Positions 9,275-19,618 of a DNA stretch of 64,000 nt are shown piece by piece. The stretch covers positions 186,001 through 250,000 of the forward strand of contig CBDCFL010000020.1 in the NCBI GenBank assembly GCA_965216135.1, given 5' to 3'. The notes under the pieces are model-generated. The model was not told the DNA's origin, ran no database searches, and saw only the letters and a list, made by a program, of their open reading frames with translations. The position numbers were made by a program, and so were the translations under genes. The stretch's first letter is position 1. Each line of letters starts with the position of its first letter. Origin of the DNA: CBDCFL01 sp965216135. Lineage in GTDB: Bacteria > Pseudomonadota > Alphaproteobacteria > Rhodobacterales > Rhodobacteraceae.

Positions 9275-10755
9275 TCACCCAAACCGCCGCGCCCATTCGG
9301 CCAACAATTGCCGGTCCTGATAACGCGCCCGGCTGGACCAGCCCTTGGCCCCGCGCGGGCGTTCCAGCTCGGCCTTGGGAATAGCGCTCCGGCGGTCCAG
9401 ATCACTGGCCAGAATGGCGAATGCCAGATCGCGCTGGCCAACGCGCGCAAAGCCCGCTAACCCGCTGACAAAATGCAAAGTTCCGGTCTTGGCCACGACC
9501 TCGATGGCGCCCGCATTTTGCGAAACCGGAAACTTCCGCATCAGGCTCGCCAGCATCGAATCCGGCCCGATCCGCACCAGCGCGGTCACCAGATCGGTTG
9601 CACGAACCCGGGTGCCGTCACCCAGACCGGAATGATCGACAAACCTTGGCCGCCGTGCGCCCAGTCGCGCCACCATCCAATCATTCATCATCCCCGCCGA
9701 AGCCGCCAGGCTTTGCGGGCTTCCGCCGCGTGCATAGGATGCGGCAAGTCCGGTCGTCTCGGCGATCAGGTTGGTCGAATAATACAGCATCGAGCGCATT
9801 ATCGGGCGCAGCGGAATGCTTTGATGGGTCACCAAAATCGTGCCATGGGGCCGCGTTGCGGCAATCTGCGGGTTGGCCAGCGAAAGCCCCGCCTCACCCG
9901 CCAGCGCCCTGAGCGCGTGGCCCGCATACAACAGCGGGCTGCGCACCGGCAGCCACCGCGCGCCACTGGCCCCCAACGCCGATCGCGCGACGCTCCACTG
10001 CTCGATGTCGCCCTGCATCTGATAGTCAAACACCGGTTCGCCGCGATCCTCGACACTCATCGTGGTGACCGGGATTTCCGGCTGATGCGACACCCCGCAC
10101 GCATCCATGCTCAGATCATAGCCCCCGCCGGTGCGCTCCCACTCAAAATAGACCCGGTTAAAGTTAAGTGTCAGCCCCGAGATGGCCGGATTATAGGCCA
10201 GCTGTTCGCGCTGATCGGCATCGATGCGCGGCAGGACCGGCAGATGGCCTGCGTAAACCAGCAACCTGCCGGTCACCTCTCGAAGCCCGCGTGCGACCAG
10301 AGACGCCGCCATCGCCGCCAGATCATCGGTGTCCAGCATCGGATCGCTGCCGCCGACAAGGATCAGATCGCCGTCGATCCGGATCCGGCCACCGATCATG
10401 GGTGCCGAACCGACAATGCGTGTCTCAAATGAATGGGTCGGGCCAAGGGCGTCCAGCACATATTGGGCGGTCATCGCTTGGCAACGCTGGCGGTCGGCAG
10501 CGCGACCAGCGGATTTTCAACGTCCAGCAGCGCGCCAGTGCGGGCATCGGCCACCGCGAATGCGGTCCGGCCCGGCAAGCCGATCTCGGCCACGACATCG
10601 CGTCGCACGCCGGTGGTTTTCGGCGATCCTTCCGGCCAATCGGGCCGGGCCAGCGGGATCAGCGAACTTCCCGGCGCCCGCGCCAATGCGCGTTGGCCGA
10701 GACCCGCCGCAACAGCGGCCAGTAGTGCACGGCGGTTGAGCATATGCCGGGTCAT
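9275..10755 (-). pseudogene. dacB: D-alanyl-D-alanine carboxypeptidase/endopeptidase (PBP4 type), frameshifted at the active site
   Basis: PBP4 trims peptidoglycan in the periplasm. The first part (10755 to 10471) has a Tat-like RR signal (MLNRRALLAAVAAGLG) and ends just after the catalytic SxxK motif, PTASVAKR. The second (10474 to 9275) starts MTAQYVLDALGPTHSFETRI and holds the SxN motif (YYSTNLIAE), HSGLGDGTRV and KTG (VVAKTGTLHFVSGL). In the family these regions are one chain, SVAK(S/A)MTAQYALDALGP, so one base is missing directly after the Lys codon. The two frames overlap by ATGA, so some coupled translation is possible, but the Ser-Lys and SxN/KTG motifs would be on separate chains. 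The start overlaps the nadD stop by 4 bases, indicating an operon. Confidence 0.8.
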
Positions 10756-11339
10756 GCCCAGTGCCCCTGCCCGCGGATGACGCTTGACGAGTGATCGACC
10801 ATCGGCACGTTGATCAGGCACCAAGCCGGGGCCCGGCGCTGGCCCAGCAACGCCGCTTGCCGTCCGCGCAACCGGCAGCTGCGGTAGATGCGTGCCGCTT
10901 TTGAGGTCCGCGCGCCGTGGCGGTGACCGGGCCGCGCCAGCACACCGACAGGCACCCGCTCCATGATCTGGTGCCAGTCGCGCCAGCGGTGCAACTCGGC
11001 CAGATTGTCCGCACCCATCAGCCAGACAAACCGCGCCTGCGGGTAACGCTGCGCCATGTTTCGCAGGGTCTCGGCGGTATAACGCGACCCGATGCGCAGC
11101 TCAAAATCGCTGATCCTGACGCGTGGATGGTCGACAAGGTCGCGCGCGGCAGCCATTCGGCGCGCGAACGCCGCGGGCCCGTGTTCTTTCAGCGGATTGC
11201 CGGGGCTGATCAGCCACCAGACCTCATCAAGTTCGAACCGCTTCATCGCCTCATGGGTGATATGGACGTGACCGCGATGCGGCGGGTCAAAGGAACCGCC
11301 CAGCAATCCGATCTTTCGTCCGTCCCAGGAATTTGTCAA
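10752..11339 (-). CDS. nadD: nicotinate-nucleotide adenylyltransferase
   Basis: Transfers AMP to nicotinate mononucleotide in NAD synthesis. The N-terminus has the nucleotidyltransferase signature LLGGSFDPPHRGHVHI near residue 12 (GxFDPxHxGH). WWLISPGNPLKEH and FVWLMGADNLAELHRWRDW are characteristic of NadD, and the C-terminal ISTxxR-equivalent is SSSVIRGQG. At 195 residues it is of normal length. The stop overlaps the start of dacB. Confidence 0.92.
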   Translation of the reverse strand: MTNSWDGRKIGLLGGSFDPPHRGHVHITHEAMKRFELDEVWWLISPGNPLKEHGPAAFARRMAAARDLVDHPRVRISDFELRIGSRYTAETLRNMAQRYPQARFVWLMGADNLAELHRWRDWHQIMERVPVGVLARPGHRHGARTSKAARIYRSCRLRGRQAALLGQRRAPAWCLINVPMVDHSSSVIRGQGHWA

Positions 11340-11577
11340 ACTGCGTCAGGCCCTAAAACTCGTGTGGCTTCCCGCCTAGCCAATTTGAGGCCGGTAAGGC
11401 AACCGCTTTCGCGCCCCTCATCGCACCAATAATGGTAGCATTTCATCTAAACCTTCGACTATTCACGCCCTTTTAGTGGCTTTTCGTTTGCCAAGCGTGC
11501 CCCAACAAGATGCAAACGCAGCGCAAACTTGACGCCCGACGCCGCAACCGGCAGTTTGCCCGAAAAAGAGATCACCC
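11340..11577. other. intergenic region upstream of nitrile hydratase
   Basis: A 238-bp gap between divergent nadD and nthA. It should contain both promoters. AAAAAGAGAT seven bases before the nthA ATG is a plausible ribosome-binding site. I see no other structure. Confidence 0.4.
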
Positions 11578-12213
11578 ATGACCACATTCGACAGCGAACA
11601 GGCGGCAAAAATTCACCGCCACCTGCACACCCACATGCCGTCCGACCCGGCCCTGCGCGTCAAAGCGTTGGAAAGCCTCGCTGTCGAGCGCGGCCTGGTG
11701 GCACCGGAAACCATCGACGCCTGGATCGAGGCTTACGCCGATCACATCGGCCCCAAACGCGGCGCTCAGGTCGTGGCGCGATCCTGGCTGGATGCGGATT
11801 TCCGCGCCCGCCTGATCGCCAATGCCGCCGAGGCGATCAAGGATTTCGGCTTTGAAGGCACCGCCACCGGCCACCTGACCGCTGTTGAAAACACTTCCCA
11901 ACAGCACAACCTGATCGTCTGCACGCTCTGCTCGTGCTACCCGTTCTCGATCCTGGGCATGTCGCCCGCCTGGTACAAAACCGCCGCCTACCGCGCCAGC
12001 ACCGTGCGCGAACCGCGCGCGGTGCTGGCCGAATTTGGCGTTGATTTGCCCGAAGAGGTCGCCGTGCGCGTCTGGGATTCAACCGCCGAGATCCGCTACA
12101 TCGTCATCCCCCAGCGCCCCGCCGGAACCAAGGGCTGGTCCGAAGACCAGCTCGCCGCCATTGTCACCCGCAACGCGATGATCGGCACGGATCGGGATCT
12201 GAAACTGGCATGA
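11578..12213 (+). CDS. nthA: nitrile hydratase subunit alpha, cobalt type
   Basis: Catalytic subunit that hydrates nitriles to amides. The metal-claw motif VCTLCSCY is present near residue 111. A Thr in CTLCSC is typical of the non-corrin cobalt enzymes, whereas Ser marks the iron enzymes. GMSPAWYK and the PRAVLAEFG helix are also conserved. At 211 residues the length is normal. The stop overlaps the amidase start (ATGA), so the two are translationally coupled. The beta subunit does not follow directly but lies at 20.3 kb beyond inserted IS elements. Confidence 0.92.
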   Translation: MTTFDSEQAAKIHRHLHTHMPSDPALRVKALESLAVERGLVAPETIDAWIEAYADHIGPKRGAQVVARSWLDADFRARLIANAAEAIKDFGFEGTATGHLTAVENTSQQHNLIVCTLCSCYPFSILGMSPAWYKTAAYRASTVREPRAVLAEFGVDLPEEVAVRVWDSTAEIRYIVIPQRPAGTKGWSEDQLAAIVTRNAMIGTDRDLKLA

Positions 12214-13634
12214 CATCAAATCAAGAACAGACCACCGACGAATACTGGCGCTGGACCGCAACCCAGGCCGTCGCCGCCCTGAAAAAAAGCGACATCACCC
12301 CGCACGATTTGATCGAGGCAGCCATCAGCCGGATCGAGGCGGTTGACGGGCCCATAAACGCCCTGCCCGAACACTGCTTTGACCGGGCGCTGGACCAGTC
12401 GGCAAACATGGCAAATGCCGACCAGACCGTGCTCGCCGGTCTGCCCATCGCGGTGAAGGATTACAACGACGTCGGCGGCGTCAGAACCACCTACGGCTCG
12501 CCGATTTTCGCGGTCAACATCGCTGAACGCTCCGACGCGACCGTGGCGCGGCTCGAGGAAAACGGCGCCATCCCGATCGCCAAATCCAACGTGCCCGAGT
12601 GGGCGGGCGGGAACACCTTCAACCCCGTCTACGGCGCAACCCGCAATCCCTGGAACACCGGGCGCAGCGCCGGTGGCTCGTCCGGCGGCTCGGCGGCAGC
12701 TCTGGCCAGTGGCCAGGTCTGGCTGGCCACCGGCAACGATCTCGGCGGCAGCCTGCGCACTCCGGCCGCCTTCAACGGCATCGTCGGGTTGCGCCCCGGC
12801 CCCGGCATCGTGCCGCGTGGCACCCGCCACCCGGCCTATGACACGCTCTGGGTCGAAGGCCCGATGGCGCGCACTGTCGCGGACGTCGCCCTGATGCTCG
12901 ACGCCGGCAAGGGGCATATGCCCGACGATCCGCTGTCTTTCGATCAGCCCGGCTCCTATGTGGACGCAACCGCGGACACAACGCCGCCTGCCCGCATCGC
13001 CTTCAGCCCCGATCTCGGCATCGTTCCGGTCGCGCGCGAGGTTGCCGCCATCACCCGTGCCGCCGCTGATCGGCTTGCCAGCGCAGGCAGTGATGTCACC
13101 GATGACATCCCCGATTTCGCCGGCGTGCTGGACGCATTCCAGACTTTGCGCGCAGTCCTATTTGGCACCATGATGGGCGACCTGCTTAAAACCCATCGCG
13201 GCGAAATTACCGAGGACATCATCGGCAATGTCGAACGCGGCTTTGCCGTCACGCCAGAGGCGCTTTTTACCGCCGAACGCACCCGCTGGCAGTTGCACCA
13301 CAAAATGGCGGCGTTCTTCCAGACCCACGATCTGCTGATCTGCCCGACAACCTCAATCGCCCCGTTCCCGGTTGAACAGCGCTATGTGACCGAGATCGAC
13401 GGTCGGCCATGCGAAACCTACATCGACTGGTTCGCGATCACCTTCGCACTGACGATGACCTCCTGTCCGGTGATCAGCATTCCCTGTGGTATCACCGCCG
13501 AGGGCCTGCCCGTCGGCCTGCAGCTGGTCGCCAAGCCGCGCGGCGAAGCCGCCCTGCTGCGCGCGGCGCACTGGATCGAACAGCAATTTGAGCTAACCGC
13601 AAACCTGCCCATCGACCCGATATCCGGGGTCTAA
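12210..13634 (+). CDS. amidase, amidase-signature family
   Basis: Hydrolyses amides to carboxylates, presumably taking the product of the nitrile hydratase. It is 474 residues long. The Ser-cisSer-Lys triad is visible: Lys in LPIAVKDYNDVGG (about residue 86), cis-Ser in GRSAGGSSGGSAAALASG (about 161), and the nucleophile in GNDLGGSLRTPAAF (about 185). The C-terminus ISIPCGITAEGLPVGLQLV is also typical. The substrate is inferred from the coupling with nthA. Confidence 0.9.
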   Translation: MTSNQEQTTDEYWRWTATQAVAALKKSDITPHDLIEAAISRIEAVDGPINALPEHCFDRALDQSANMANADQTVLAGLPIAVKDYNDVGGVRTTYGSPIFAVNIAERSDATVARLEENGAIPIAKSNVPEWAGGNTFNPVYGATRNPWNTGRSAGGSSGGSAAALASGQVWLATGNDLGGSLRTPAAFNGIVGLRPGPGIVPRGTRHPAYDTLWVEGPMARTVADVALMLDAGKGHMPDDPLSFDQPGSYVDATADTTPPARIAFSPDLGIVPVAREVAAITRAAADRLASAGSDVTDDIPDFAGVLDAFQTLRAVLFGTMMGDLLKTHRGEITEDIIGNVERGFAVTPEALFTAERTRWQLHHKMAAFFQTHDLLICPTTSIAPFPVEQRYVTEIDGRPCETYIDWFAITFALTMTSCPVISIPCGITAEGLPVGLQLVAKPRGEAALLRAAHWIEQQFELTANLPIDPISGV

Positions 13635-14018
13635 AATAGCGCAGTTTGCTCCTTATCTTAAGTCACATCTGGTCGCGGACGCGCGTCCGCGCGCATCGCA
13701 CCGCGCCATACCCCTGTCGGAACCTCATGCGCAACGCAGGGCAGCGCCTGACCGCGGGCAGGCGCGTCTGACGGTCACGGTCTGCGCTTTATGGTGCCGC
13801 CACGTCTTCCCTTCACTCGGGTGTGCAGGTGGTGGAGGAGCGCCCGCCCATCAGGGCGGTCGGGCGCTGCCCGGGCCGCTACGCGGCTGTCCCGGGCAAG
13901 CGGTGATGGCGTGTCCATTCCAGCCCCGACCGTCCCGGACCTGATCCGGGACCTCTGTGTGCTGCACCAAAGCCCTGCTCCTGCGAACCGCGCTGTCCGG
14001 GTGCGCGCCGCGTCGTGT
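13635..14018. other. non-coding region downstream of the amidase
   Basis: About 380 bp with no convincing gene. It is GC-rich and contains GCGCGTCCGCG-type self-complementary runs near 13681 and the palindrome listed at 13932. It ends at the IS630 target TA. Confidence 0.4.
13932..13952. repeat. perfect GC-rich palindrome (intergenic repeat type)
   Basis: GTCCCGGA and TCCGGGAC form 8-bp arms around CCTGA. The surrounding text (GACCTGATCCGGGACCTC) resembles dispersed intergenic palindromes often seen in alphaproteobacteria. Only one copy was noticed in this window. Confidence 0.45.
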
Positions 14019-14020
14019 TA

Positions 14021-15183
14021 TACCAGCGGCATTTAACATTGACCGATATGGGCCCATTTTCGCATTCCGATTGATGTGATGGTTTCGGGCTGTGCGATGA
14101 GCTTGTTCCAAGCTTCGCATCCAGCATCGACGATGGCATTGTAGTCTTCGAACACGCGGTTGGAGAGCCAATTGGCGCGCAAGTACTGCCAGATATTTTC
14201 CACCGGGTTCAGTTCCGGAGCGCGCGATGGCAGCAGGATGATGGTGAGGTTCTTCGGGACTTTGAGTTTGCCGGTGGTGTGCCATCCGGCCCGATCCATC
14301 AGCACAACCGCATGGGCCTTTCGGGCGACGTGGCGGCTGATCTCGTCGAGATGCATCTGCATGGCTTGCGCGTCCGCCCAAGGCAGCATGAGCGCCGCCC
14401 CCTTGCCGTGAGCCGGGCAGATGGCGCCGAACAGATAGGCGTTGTGATAGCGCTGATCGGCCGGCTGGCGGGGGCGCGTGCCCTTTCTCGCCCACAGGCG
14501 CGTCAGGCCATTCTTCTGGCCAAGGCGTGCTTCGTCCTGGAACCAGATCTCCACCGGCGTTCCCGCTGGCAGGTCAGCTATATGCACCTGGAGCGTGTCG
14601 GCGAAGTTTTTTTTAAACGCCTCGATGATCCGCTTATCCTGCCTGGGATGCTGCGGGCGGGCGCTGATATGGGCAAAGCCCAGTTCGCCAAGCAGTCTGG
14701 ATATCCCGCGCTCGGAATAGATGACGCCAAAGCGCGCCTCGATCACCCGCTTCAGGTCGATCCGCCGCCAGCGGACAACCCCGTCCACCGCCGGATCGGG
14801 GCCGGTCTCGACAATCTCGCCAAGTTCTTTCATCTGGACATCGCTCAGGTAGCGCGTCCGGCCCGCGCCCTTGCGGTTGGTGAGGCCATCCGGTCCCTCT
14901 TCGTTGAACCGGTGAACCCAGTCCCGCAGGGTTTGGCGATCCATCCCACCGATCCTTGCGGCCTCTCCACGGCGCATGCCATCGTAGACCGCCGCAAGAG
15001 ACAACAGACGGCGGCTCTGCCGGGCATCCTTGCAACGGCTGGCGAGTTTACGAAGGTGGCGGGCATCAAAGTCGCGACGAAGCGGAACACTGGCTGGCAT
15101 GGCGATCCTCCTTTGCCAACCTTGAATCAGATCAAAACCGATTTGGGAATCCCCACAGAGTCAGAAATTGATGCCGTTGGTAT
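14021..15183 (-). mobile_element. IS630-family element, subtype A1
   Basis: The element is 1163 bp with TA on both sides (14019-14020 and 15184-15185), the IS630/Tc1 target duplication. The ends are inverted repeats: TACCAGCGGCAT on the left and the complement of ATGCCGTTGGTA on the right. It has related ends to the three 1161-bp copies further on, but its transposase is clearly divergent. Confidence 0.85.
14033..15100 (-). CDS. IS630-family transposase, intact single frame
   Basis: A 355-residue DDE transposase. The N-terminal helix-turn-helix contains GGMDRQTLRDWVHRFNEEG. The catalytic aspartates lie in EIWFQDEARLGQ and VLMDRAGWH, and the glutamate in APELNPVENIWQYLR. Eight A residues at about 14609-14616 keep the sequence FKKNFAD in frame, whereas the subtype A2 copies have seven and need a frameshift. 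This copy looks functional. Confidence 0.9.
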   Translation of the reverse strand: MPASVPLRRDFDARHLRKLASRCKDARQSRRLLSLAAVYDGMRRGEAARIGGMDRQTLRDWVHRFNEEGPDGLTNRKGAGRTRYLSDVQMKELGEIVETGPDPAVDGVVRWRRIDLKRVIEARFGVIYSERGISRLLGELGFAHISARPQHPRQDKRIIEAFKKNFADTLQVHIADLPAGTPVEIWFQDEARLGQKNGLTRLWARKGTRPRQPADQRYHNAYLFGAICPAHGKGAALMLPWADAQAMQMHLDEISRHVARKAHAVVLMDRAGWHTTGKLKVPKNLTIILLPSRAPELNPVENIWQYLRANWLSNRVFEDYNAIVDAGCEAWNKLIAQPETITSIGMRKWAHIGQC

Positions 15184-15504
15184 TACGAGCTGGGTCGTGC
15201 CGACGTGAACTGAATGCGACTGGCTCAGATCAAAAGCAAACCGCTTTAGCCGGGGCACGGCCTCGCTTGCACCAGATAGCGCTCAGTCCGCGCCGGTGGC
15301 AACGCTTAGTGCCCGCCGCATCGCCGCCAGCGCCAAAGCCAACAATGCATGTCAACGCCGGACTAAAACTACTGCACTCGCCGGAGAGAAAGTACCTCAG
15401 TTTGACAGGCATAGGTTTGTCCATAGACCCGCATAGCGGAGTGCCCCCGAATAGCGACGCAGTTGTGCGGGGCTGTGGTCAAACCGGGGGGCGTTGTTTG
15501 GGTT

Positions 15505-16260
15505 TCAGGCTTTGTCTGACTGTCGGCTGTGTTTGAGGCGGTAGCTTTCGCCGTTCATTTCCAGGATGTGGACGTGGTGGGTCAGCCGGTCGAGAAGCGC
15601 GCCAGTAAGGCGTTCCGAGCCGAAGGTGCTGGTCCATTCATCGAACGGCAGGTTGGACGTCACAATGGTTGATCCGCGCTCGTAGCGTTGTGAGAAGACC
15701 TCAAACAGCAGTTCAGCGCCGGTTGTTGACAGGGGCACATATCCAAGCTCATCGATGATCAGCAGGCTGTATTTGCTCAGTTGCTTCTGCAGACGCAGCA
15801 GGCGCTTCTCATCCCGGGCTTCGAGGAGTTCATGGACCAAAGCAGATGCGGTGATGAAGCCGACAGCCAGGCCCTTCTGACAGGCTGCCAACCCAAGGCC
15901 GAGGCCAATATGCGTCTTGCCGGTGCCGCTGTTTCCCACGGCGATGATGTTCTCATTGCGGCTGATGTAATCACAGCGCGCCAACTCCATCACCAGCATC
16001 TTGTTCAACGAGGGCATGGCCTTGAAGTCAAAGCTGTCGAGACTTTTGACGGCCGGGAACTTTGCAGCCTTGATCCGCCGTTCCACCATGCGTCGCTCCC
16101 GGTCGATGAGCTCCAGTTCGGCGAGGCGCAAAAGGTAGCGGGAATGATCGATGCCTTCCGCCGCGCATTGTTTGGCGACCTTGTCATACTCACGCAGGAA
16201 AGTCGGCAGACGCAGGCTCTTCAGATGATGGGCCAGCAACAGTTGAGGTGTATCCGTCAT
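15505..16260 (-). CDS. istB: IS21 helper ATPase IstB
   Basis: A 251-residue AAA+ ATPase that helps IstA choose targets. Walker A is AVGNSGTGKTHI, Walker B is YSLLIIDELGYVPL, and the sensor region SNLPFDEWTSTFGSERLTGALLDRL is typical. The start MTDTPQLLLAHHLKSLRLPTF overlaps the istA stop by 4 bases (ATGA), the standard IS21 arrangement. It appears intact. Confidence 0.9.
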   Translation of the reverse strand: MTDTPQLLLAHHLKSLRLPTFLREYDKVAKQCAAEGIDHSRYLLRLAELELIDRERRMVERRIKAAKFPAVKSLDSFDFKAMPSLNKMLVMELARCDYISRNENIIAVGNSGTGKTHIGLGLGLAACQKGLAVGFITASALVHELLEARDEKRLLRLQKQLSKYSLLIIDELGYVPLSTTGAELLFEVFSQRYERGSTIVTSNLPFDEWTSTFGSERLTGALLDRLTHHVHILEMNGESYRLKHSRQSDKA

Positions 16261-17455
16261 CACCGGTCCCCTGACAACAGCGCCATGTAGTCGCCTGGGG
16301 ATGTGACCGCGACATGGGCTTTCGGGAGGTAGGGATAAACCGTCATATCCAGCCGGGAAGGTCTGCGTTCGATCCGGCACAGCACCAAATGCTTCACCGC
16401 ATCAAAGCCAATTGTGCCGCGTTCGAGAGCACTCTGTATCCCGGCTTCAACATCCGCGATCTGGAAGATCTCCAGCAGTCGCAGAACCTGAACGAACTCA
16501 CGTTTGCCCTTTTTACCCATCCGGGCCTCCATAAGGCGGCGCAAGATGAGAAAGGCTTCAGGCAGTTTGTCAATCAGCTAGCGGGGCTGCCTGATCAAGC
16601 GCATTGGTCTTCTGTTCGATCAGTGCCAGGTAATGAAGCGGATTGAAGATGTAATCTTCTTTCTCCCAGGACCGGACATGGCGGGCAATGACCTCAGCCC
16701 CGCAGGCAATCACCACTTCATGCACATAGCCCCTGACCAGAACCTCTTGATGACCATATGCAGTCGGCACCGAATAATCATTGCCGCGATAGCGCACGAG
16801 GGACAGTGAGCTCACCCGAACTGATTGCTTGTCGCAGGCGTCATAAGGAACAGCTGGTAAGGGTTGGAGCCGTTCGGCGTCAGGCGCAAACCGTTCGCCT
16901 ATCGTGCCCATGTGACCACGCAGCTTGTCGCCCATGCGCTTGCGGCATTGTTCAGCCAGATGAGCATTGAGATCATCAAAGCTGGCAAATTGCGGCTTGG
17001 GCACCATGAAGTTGCGCCGGGTGTATCCCACCATCCCCTCGACTTTGCCTTTGTCATTCCCCTTGCCGGGACGGCCAAATCGATCCTCAAACAGATAATG
17101 CGACACCAGTTCCGAGAATACACGGGTCCGTTTGCGTGTCCCATCCCCGAGAATGCGGGCAACTGCGATCCGCGTATTGTCATAAAGGATCGACACAGGC
17201 ACACCGCCGAAGAACGCGAACGCCGCGACATGCGCATCACAGAATGCTTCCGTCGTCTCAGCCGGATACGCCTTCAAAAAACATGCATCCGAATGTGGCA
17301 GGTCCATCACCAGAAAGTGGATCTTTTGTTCGACACCGCCAATCACGGCGAGTGCCTCGCCAAAATCCGCCTGAGCATGGCCCGGCGGATGGGTCAGCGG
17401 CACGAACATCTCGCGCTGACGCCGTTCACGCTCTCGGATGTAATCCTTCACGATG

Positions 17456-19119
17456 CAGACCGTGTGAAAACTCTGGGTGGCGGGGGATTCCGTCCGGCTC
17501 ATGGCGATGTTAGAGTCCGCCATGAGACACATTCCTGGCATTGACCGCTCTCAGGTTCTGCTTCTGCCGGAAGCAGTGGACGATTACGTGGGCCGGGATA
17601 ACCCGGTCCGTTTCATCGACGCTTTCGTGGATGGTTTGGACCTGGCGGCCGCTGGTTTCGAGCGCGCCACGCCGAAGGCGACGGGTCGTCCCGGCTACGA
17701 TCCGGCGGACCTGCTGAAGCTCTACATATACGGTTATCTCAATCGGGTACGTTCGAGCCGCCGGCTGGAGGCCGAGAGCAAGCGTAATCTCGAAGTGATC
17801 TGGCTGTTGCGGCGTTTGTCGCCGGACTTCAAGACGATCGCCGATTTCCGGCGGATCAATCGGGCGGCGTTCCGCCAGGTGTTTCGGGAGTTCGTGAGGC
17901 TATGCCGCGAACTGGAGCTGTTCGGGCGCGAGCTGGTGGCAGTCGACGGTACTCGGATCAAGGCAGTGAACAGCCGGGAGCGGAACTTTACCAAAGCGAA
18001 GCTGGAGAAGGCGTTGGCCGAGAGCGACGAGAGGTTGTCGCGTTATCTCGACCGGCTCGACGAGGCCGACGGGCAAGACGAGAGCGGCACCGGCGGCGGC
18101 GAAGTGGAGAACATCCGGGAGAAGATCGCTGCGATCCAAGGGCGGCGTGAGCGGTTTGAGGAACATCGCGACGCGCTGGCTGCGAGTGGCGAGGACCAGC
18201 TCTCTTTGACGGATCCGGACAGCCGGGCGATGCACGCCGCGACCCGGGTCGGTGTCGGCTACAACATCCAGATCGCGGTGGACGCCAAGCACAAACTGAT
18301 CGCCGAGTAGCAGGTCCATAGCAAGGTCAGCGATCTCGGTCTGTTGGCCGAGACGGCGGTGGCGGCCCGTCGGAACCTGGCCGTCGATCGGATCGACGCG
18401 GTCGCCGACGCGGGCTACTTCAAGATCGAGGATATCGAGGCCTGCGAGAATGCCGGCGTCATGCCGCATGTGCCCAAGCCCCAGCGCGGATCAACGGTGA
18501 GCCAGGGGCTCTTTCCCAAGGAACGCTTCCGCTATGACGGCGGCGAGGACATTTACATCTGCCCCGACGGCCAACGCCTGGCGCTACACAGCAAGCGCAA
18601 GCGCCGCGATCTCATCTTCGCCAGTTACGCCAATCGCGCCGCGTGCAAGGAGTGCCAACTCAAGTCGAAGTGTACGAAAAGCGCCTTCCGTCGGGTCCTG
18701 CGCTATGTCGACGAAGCGATCCTGGAGCGCATGGCAGAACGATTGGCGGCCCGCCCGGAGCTGCTCGATGCGCGCCGTGAAAGCGTCGAGCATCCCTTCG
18801 GCTCAATCAAACAATGGATGGGCCAGGGTGCCTTCCTGACCCGGCGGCTGGAGAACGTGCGCGGCGAGTTCAGCATCACGGCGCTGGCTTACAACATCCG
18901 CCGCGCGATCTCTCTGGTAGGTGTTCCCGCCTTGATCGCCGCCGCGAGGGCGTGAGACGGGAGTCTGGCCCAAATCAAGCGCCCCACATCGATCCACGGA
19001 GGCCCGGAGCCTCTTCCGCGGGGCTACCGGCGCCAAACCGCCGGACTACGTGGGATCGCGGCAAATCATGGTGACCCAAACCTCCATCCCCGCCACCGCC
19101 CGAGTTTTCACACGGTCTG
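17456..19119 (+). mobile_element. IS1182-family element, copy 1, nested in IS21
   Basis: The element is 1664 bp, with ends CAGACCGTGTGAAAACTC and its exact complement at 19102-19119. GATG flanks both sides (17452-17455 and 19120-19123), a 4-bp target duplication. Excision restores istA. Confidence 0.9.
17522..18955 (+). pseudogene. IS1182-family transposase with an internal amber codon
   Basis: A 478-codon frame. The N-terminal DUF772-like region has VGRDNPVRFIDAFVD and GRPGYDPADLLKLYIYGYLN, and the DDE domain has LVAVDGTRIKAVNSRERNF, VADAGYF and a late EHPFGSIKQWMG. A TAG at 18308-18310 interrupts LIAE-QVHSKVSDLG. Relatives commonly have Gln here, so CAG to TAG is likely. The rest is in one frame and well preserved. 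ATG at 17522 was chosen because the residues before it belong to IS end sequence. Confidence 0.85.
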
Positions 19120-19618
19120 GATGGTGTAGCCGCCTTCAAAGTCATGCTCATCACGCAGTCGTTCAAATATCCGTTTCGACGTGTGTCGCTGCTTCTTTGG
19201 AACCAGCTTATCTGCCTCAAGGGTCTGATCAATAATCCCGGTAAACGCATCCAACTTCGGGCGTCGTACAGGTTGGCTGCGCCGGTATCCGGGCGGAAAA
19301 GAAAACGCCAACATCTTGGCGATGGTGCGTGGATCAACTCCAAATACCCGCGCCGCTTCCCGGCTGCTCATACCGTCAATTAAAACTGCATGACGTACCC
19401 GACCGTACAAATCCACGTTCTTCATCCCCGCCCTCTGAAAACAGAAAGCATAACACTGATGGAGTTTTACTCCGGCCAACCAGACATTCTGGCCGCTTCA
19501 GTGAGGGATTATTGCACCGGCGTTCTCACAATGCACCGAACGCCACCGGGATCGTCGCCAACTTGGTCAGCGTCAGCGCATTGGAATAGGCTACTTTTTG
19601 GCGCTGCTGCGACGCGCC

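Larger units (their letters stand above)
16260..19425 (-). pseudogene. istA: IS21 transposase IstA, split by IS1182 and frameshifted
   Basis: Three pieces: N-terminus 19425 to about 19120 (MKNVDLYGRVRHAVLIDG, helix-turn-helix SSREAARVFGVDPRTI), middle about 17455 to 16570 (DYIRERERRQREMF, DDE core with QADFGEA and SILYDNTR), and C-terminus 16544 to 16260. IS1182 separates the first two; after excision the chain reads FEGGYTI-VKDYIRERE in frame. A 1-nt shift near 16575-16590 separates middle and C-terminus (LDQAAPLAD stop, versus LPEAFLILRRLMEARMG). Either lesion would inactivate it. Confidence 0.85.
15350..19486 (-). mobile_element. IS21-family element, interrupted by IS1182
   Basis: The ends share TGTC followed closely by GCCGGA(C/G)TAAAACT in inverted orientation (from 15350 and, on the other strand, from 19486). 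Subtracting the nested IS1182 (1664 bp plus a 4-bp duplication) leaves about 2.47 kb, a normal IS21 size. It contains istA and istB on the minus strand. No clear target duplication is visible, so exact ends are approximate. Confidence 0.7.
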
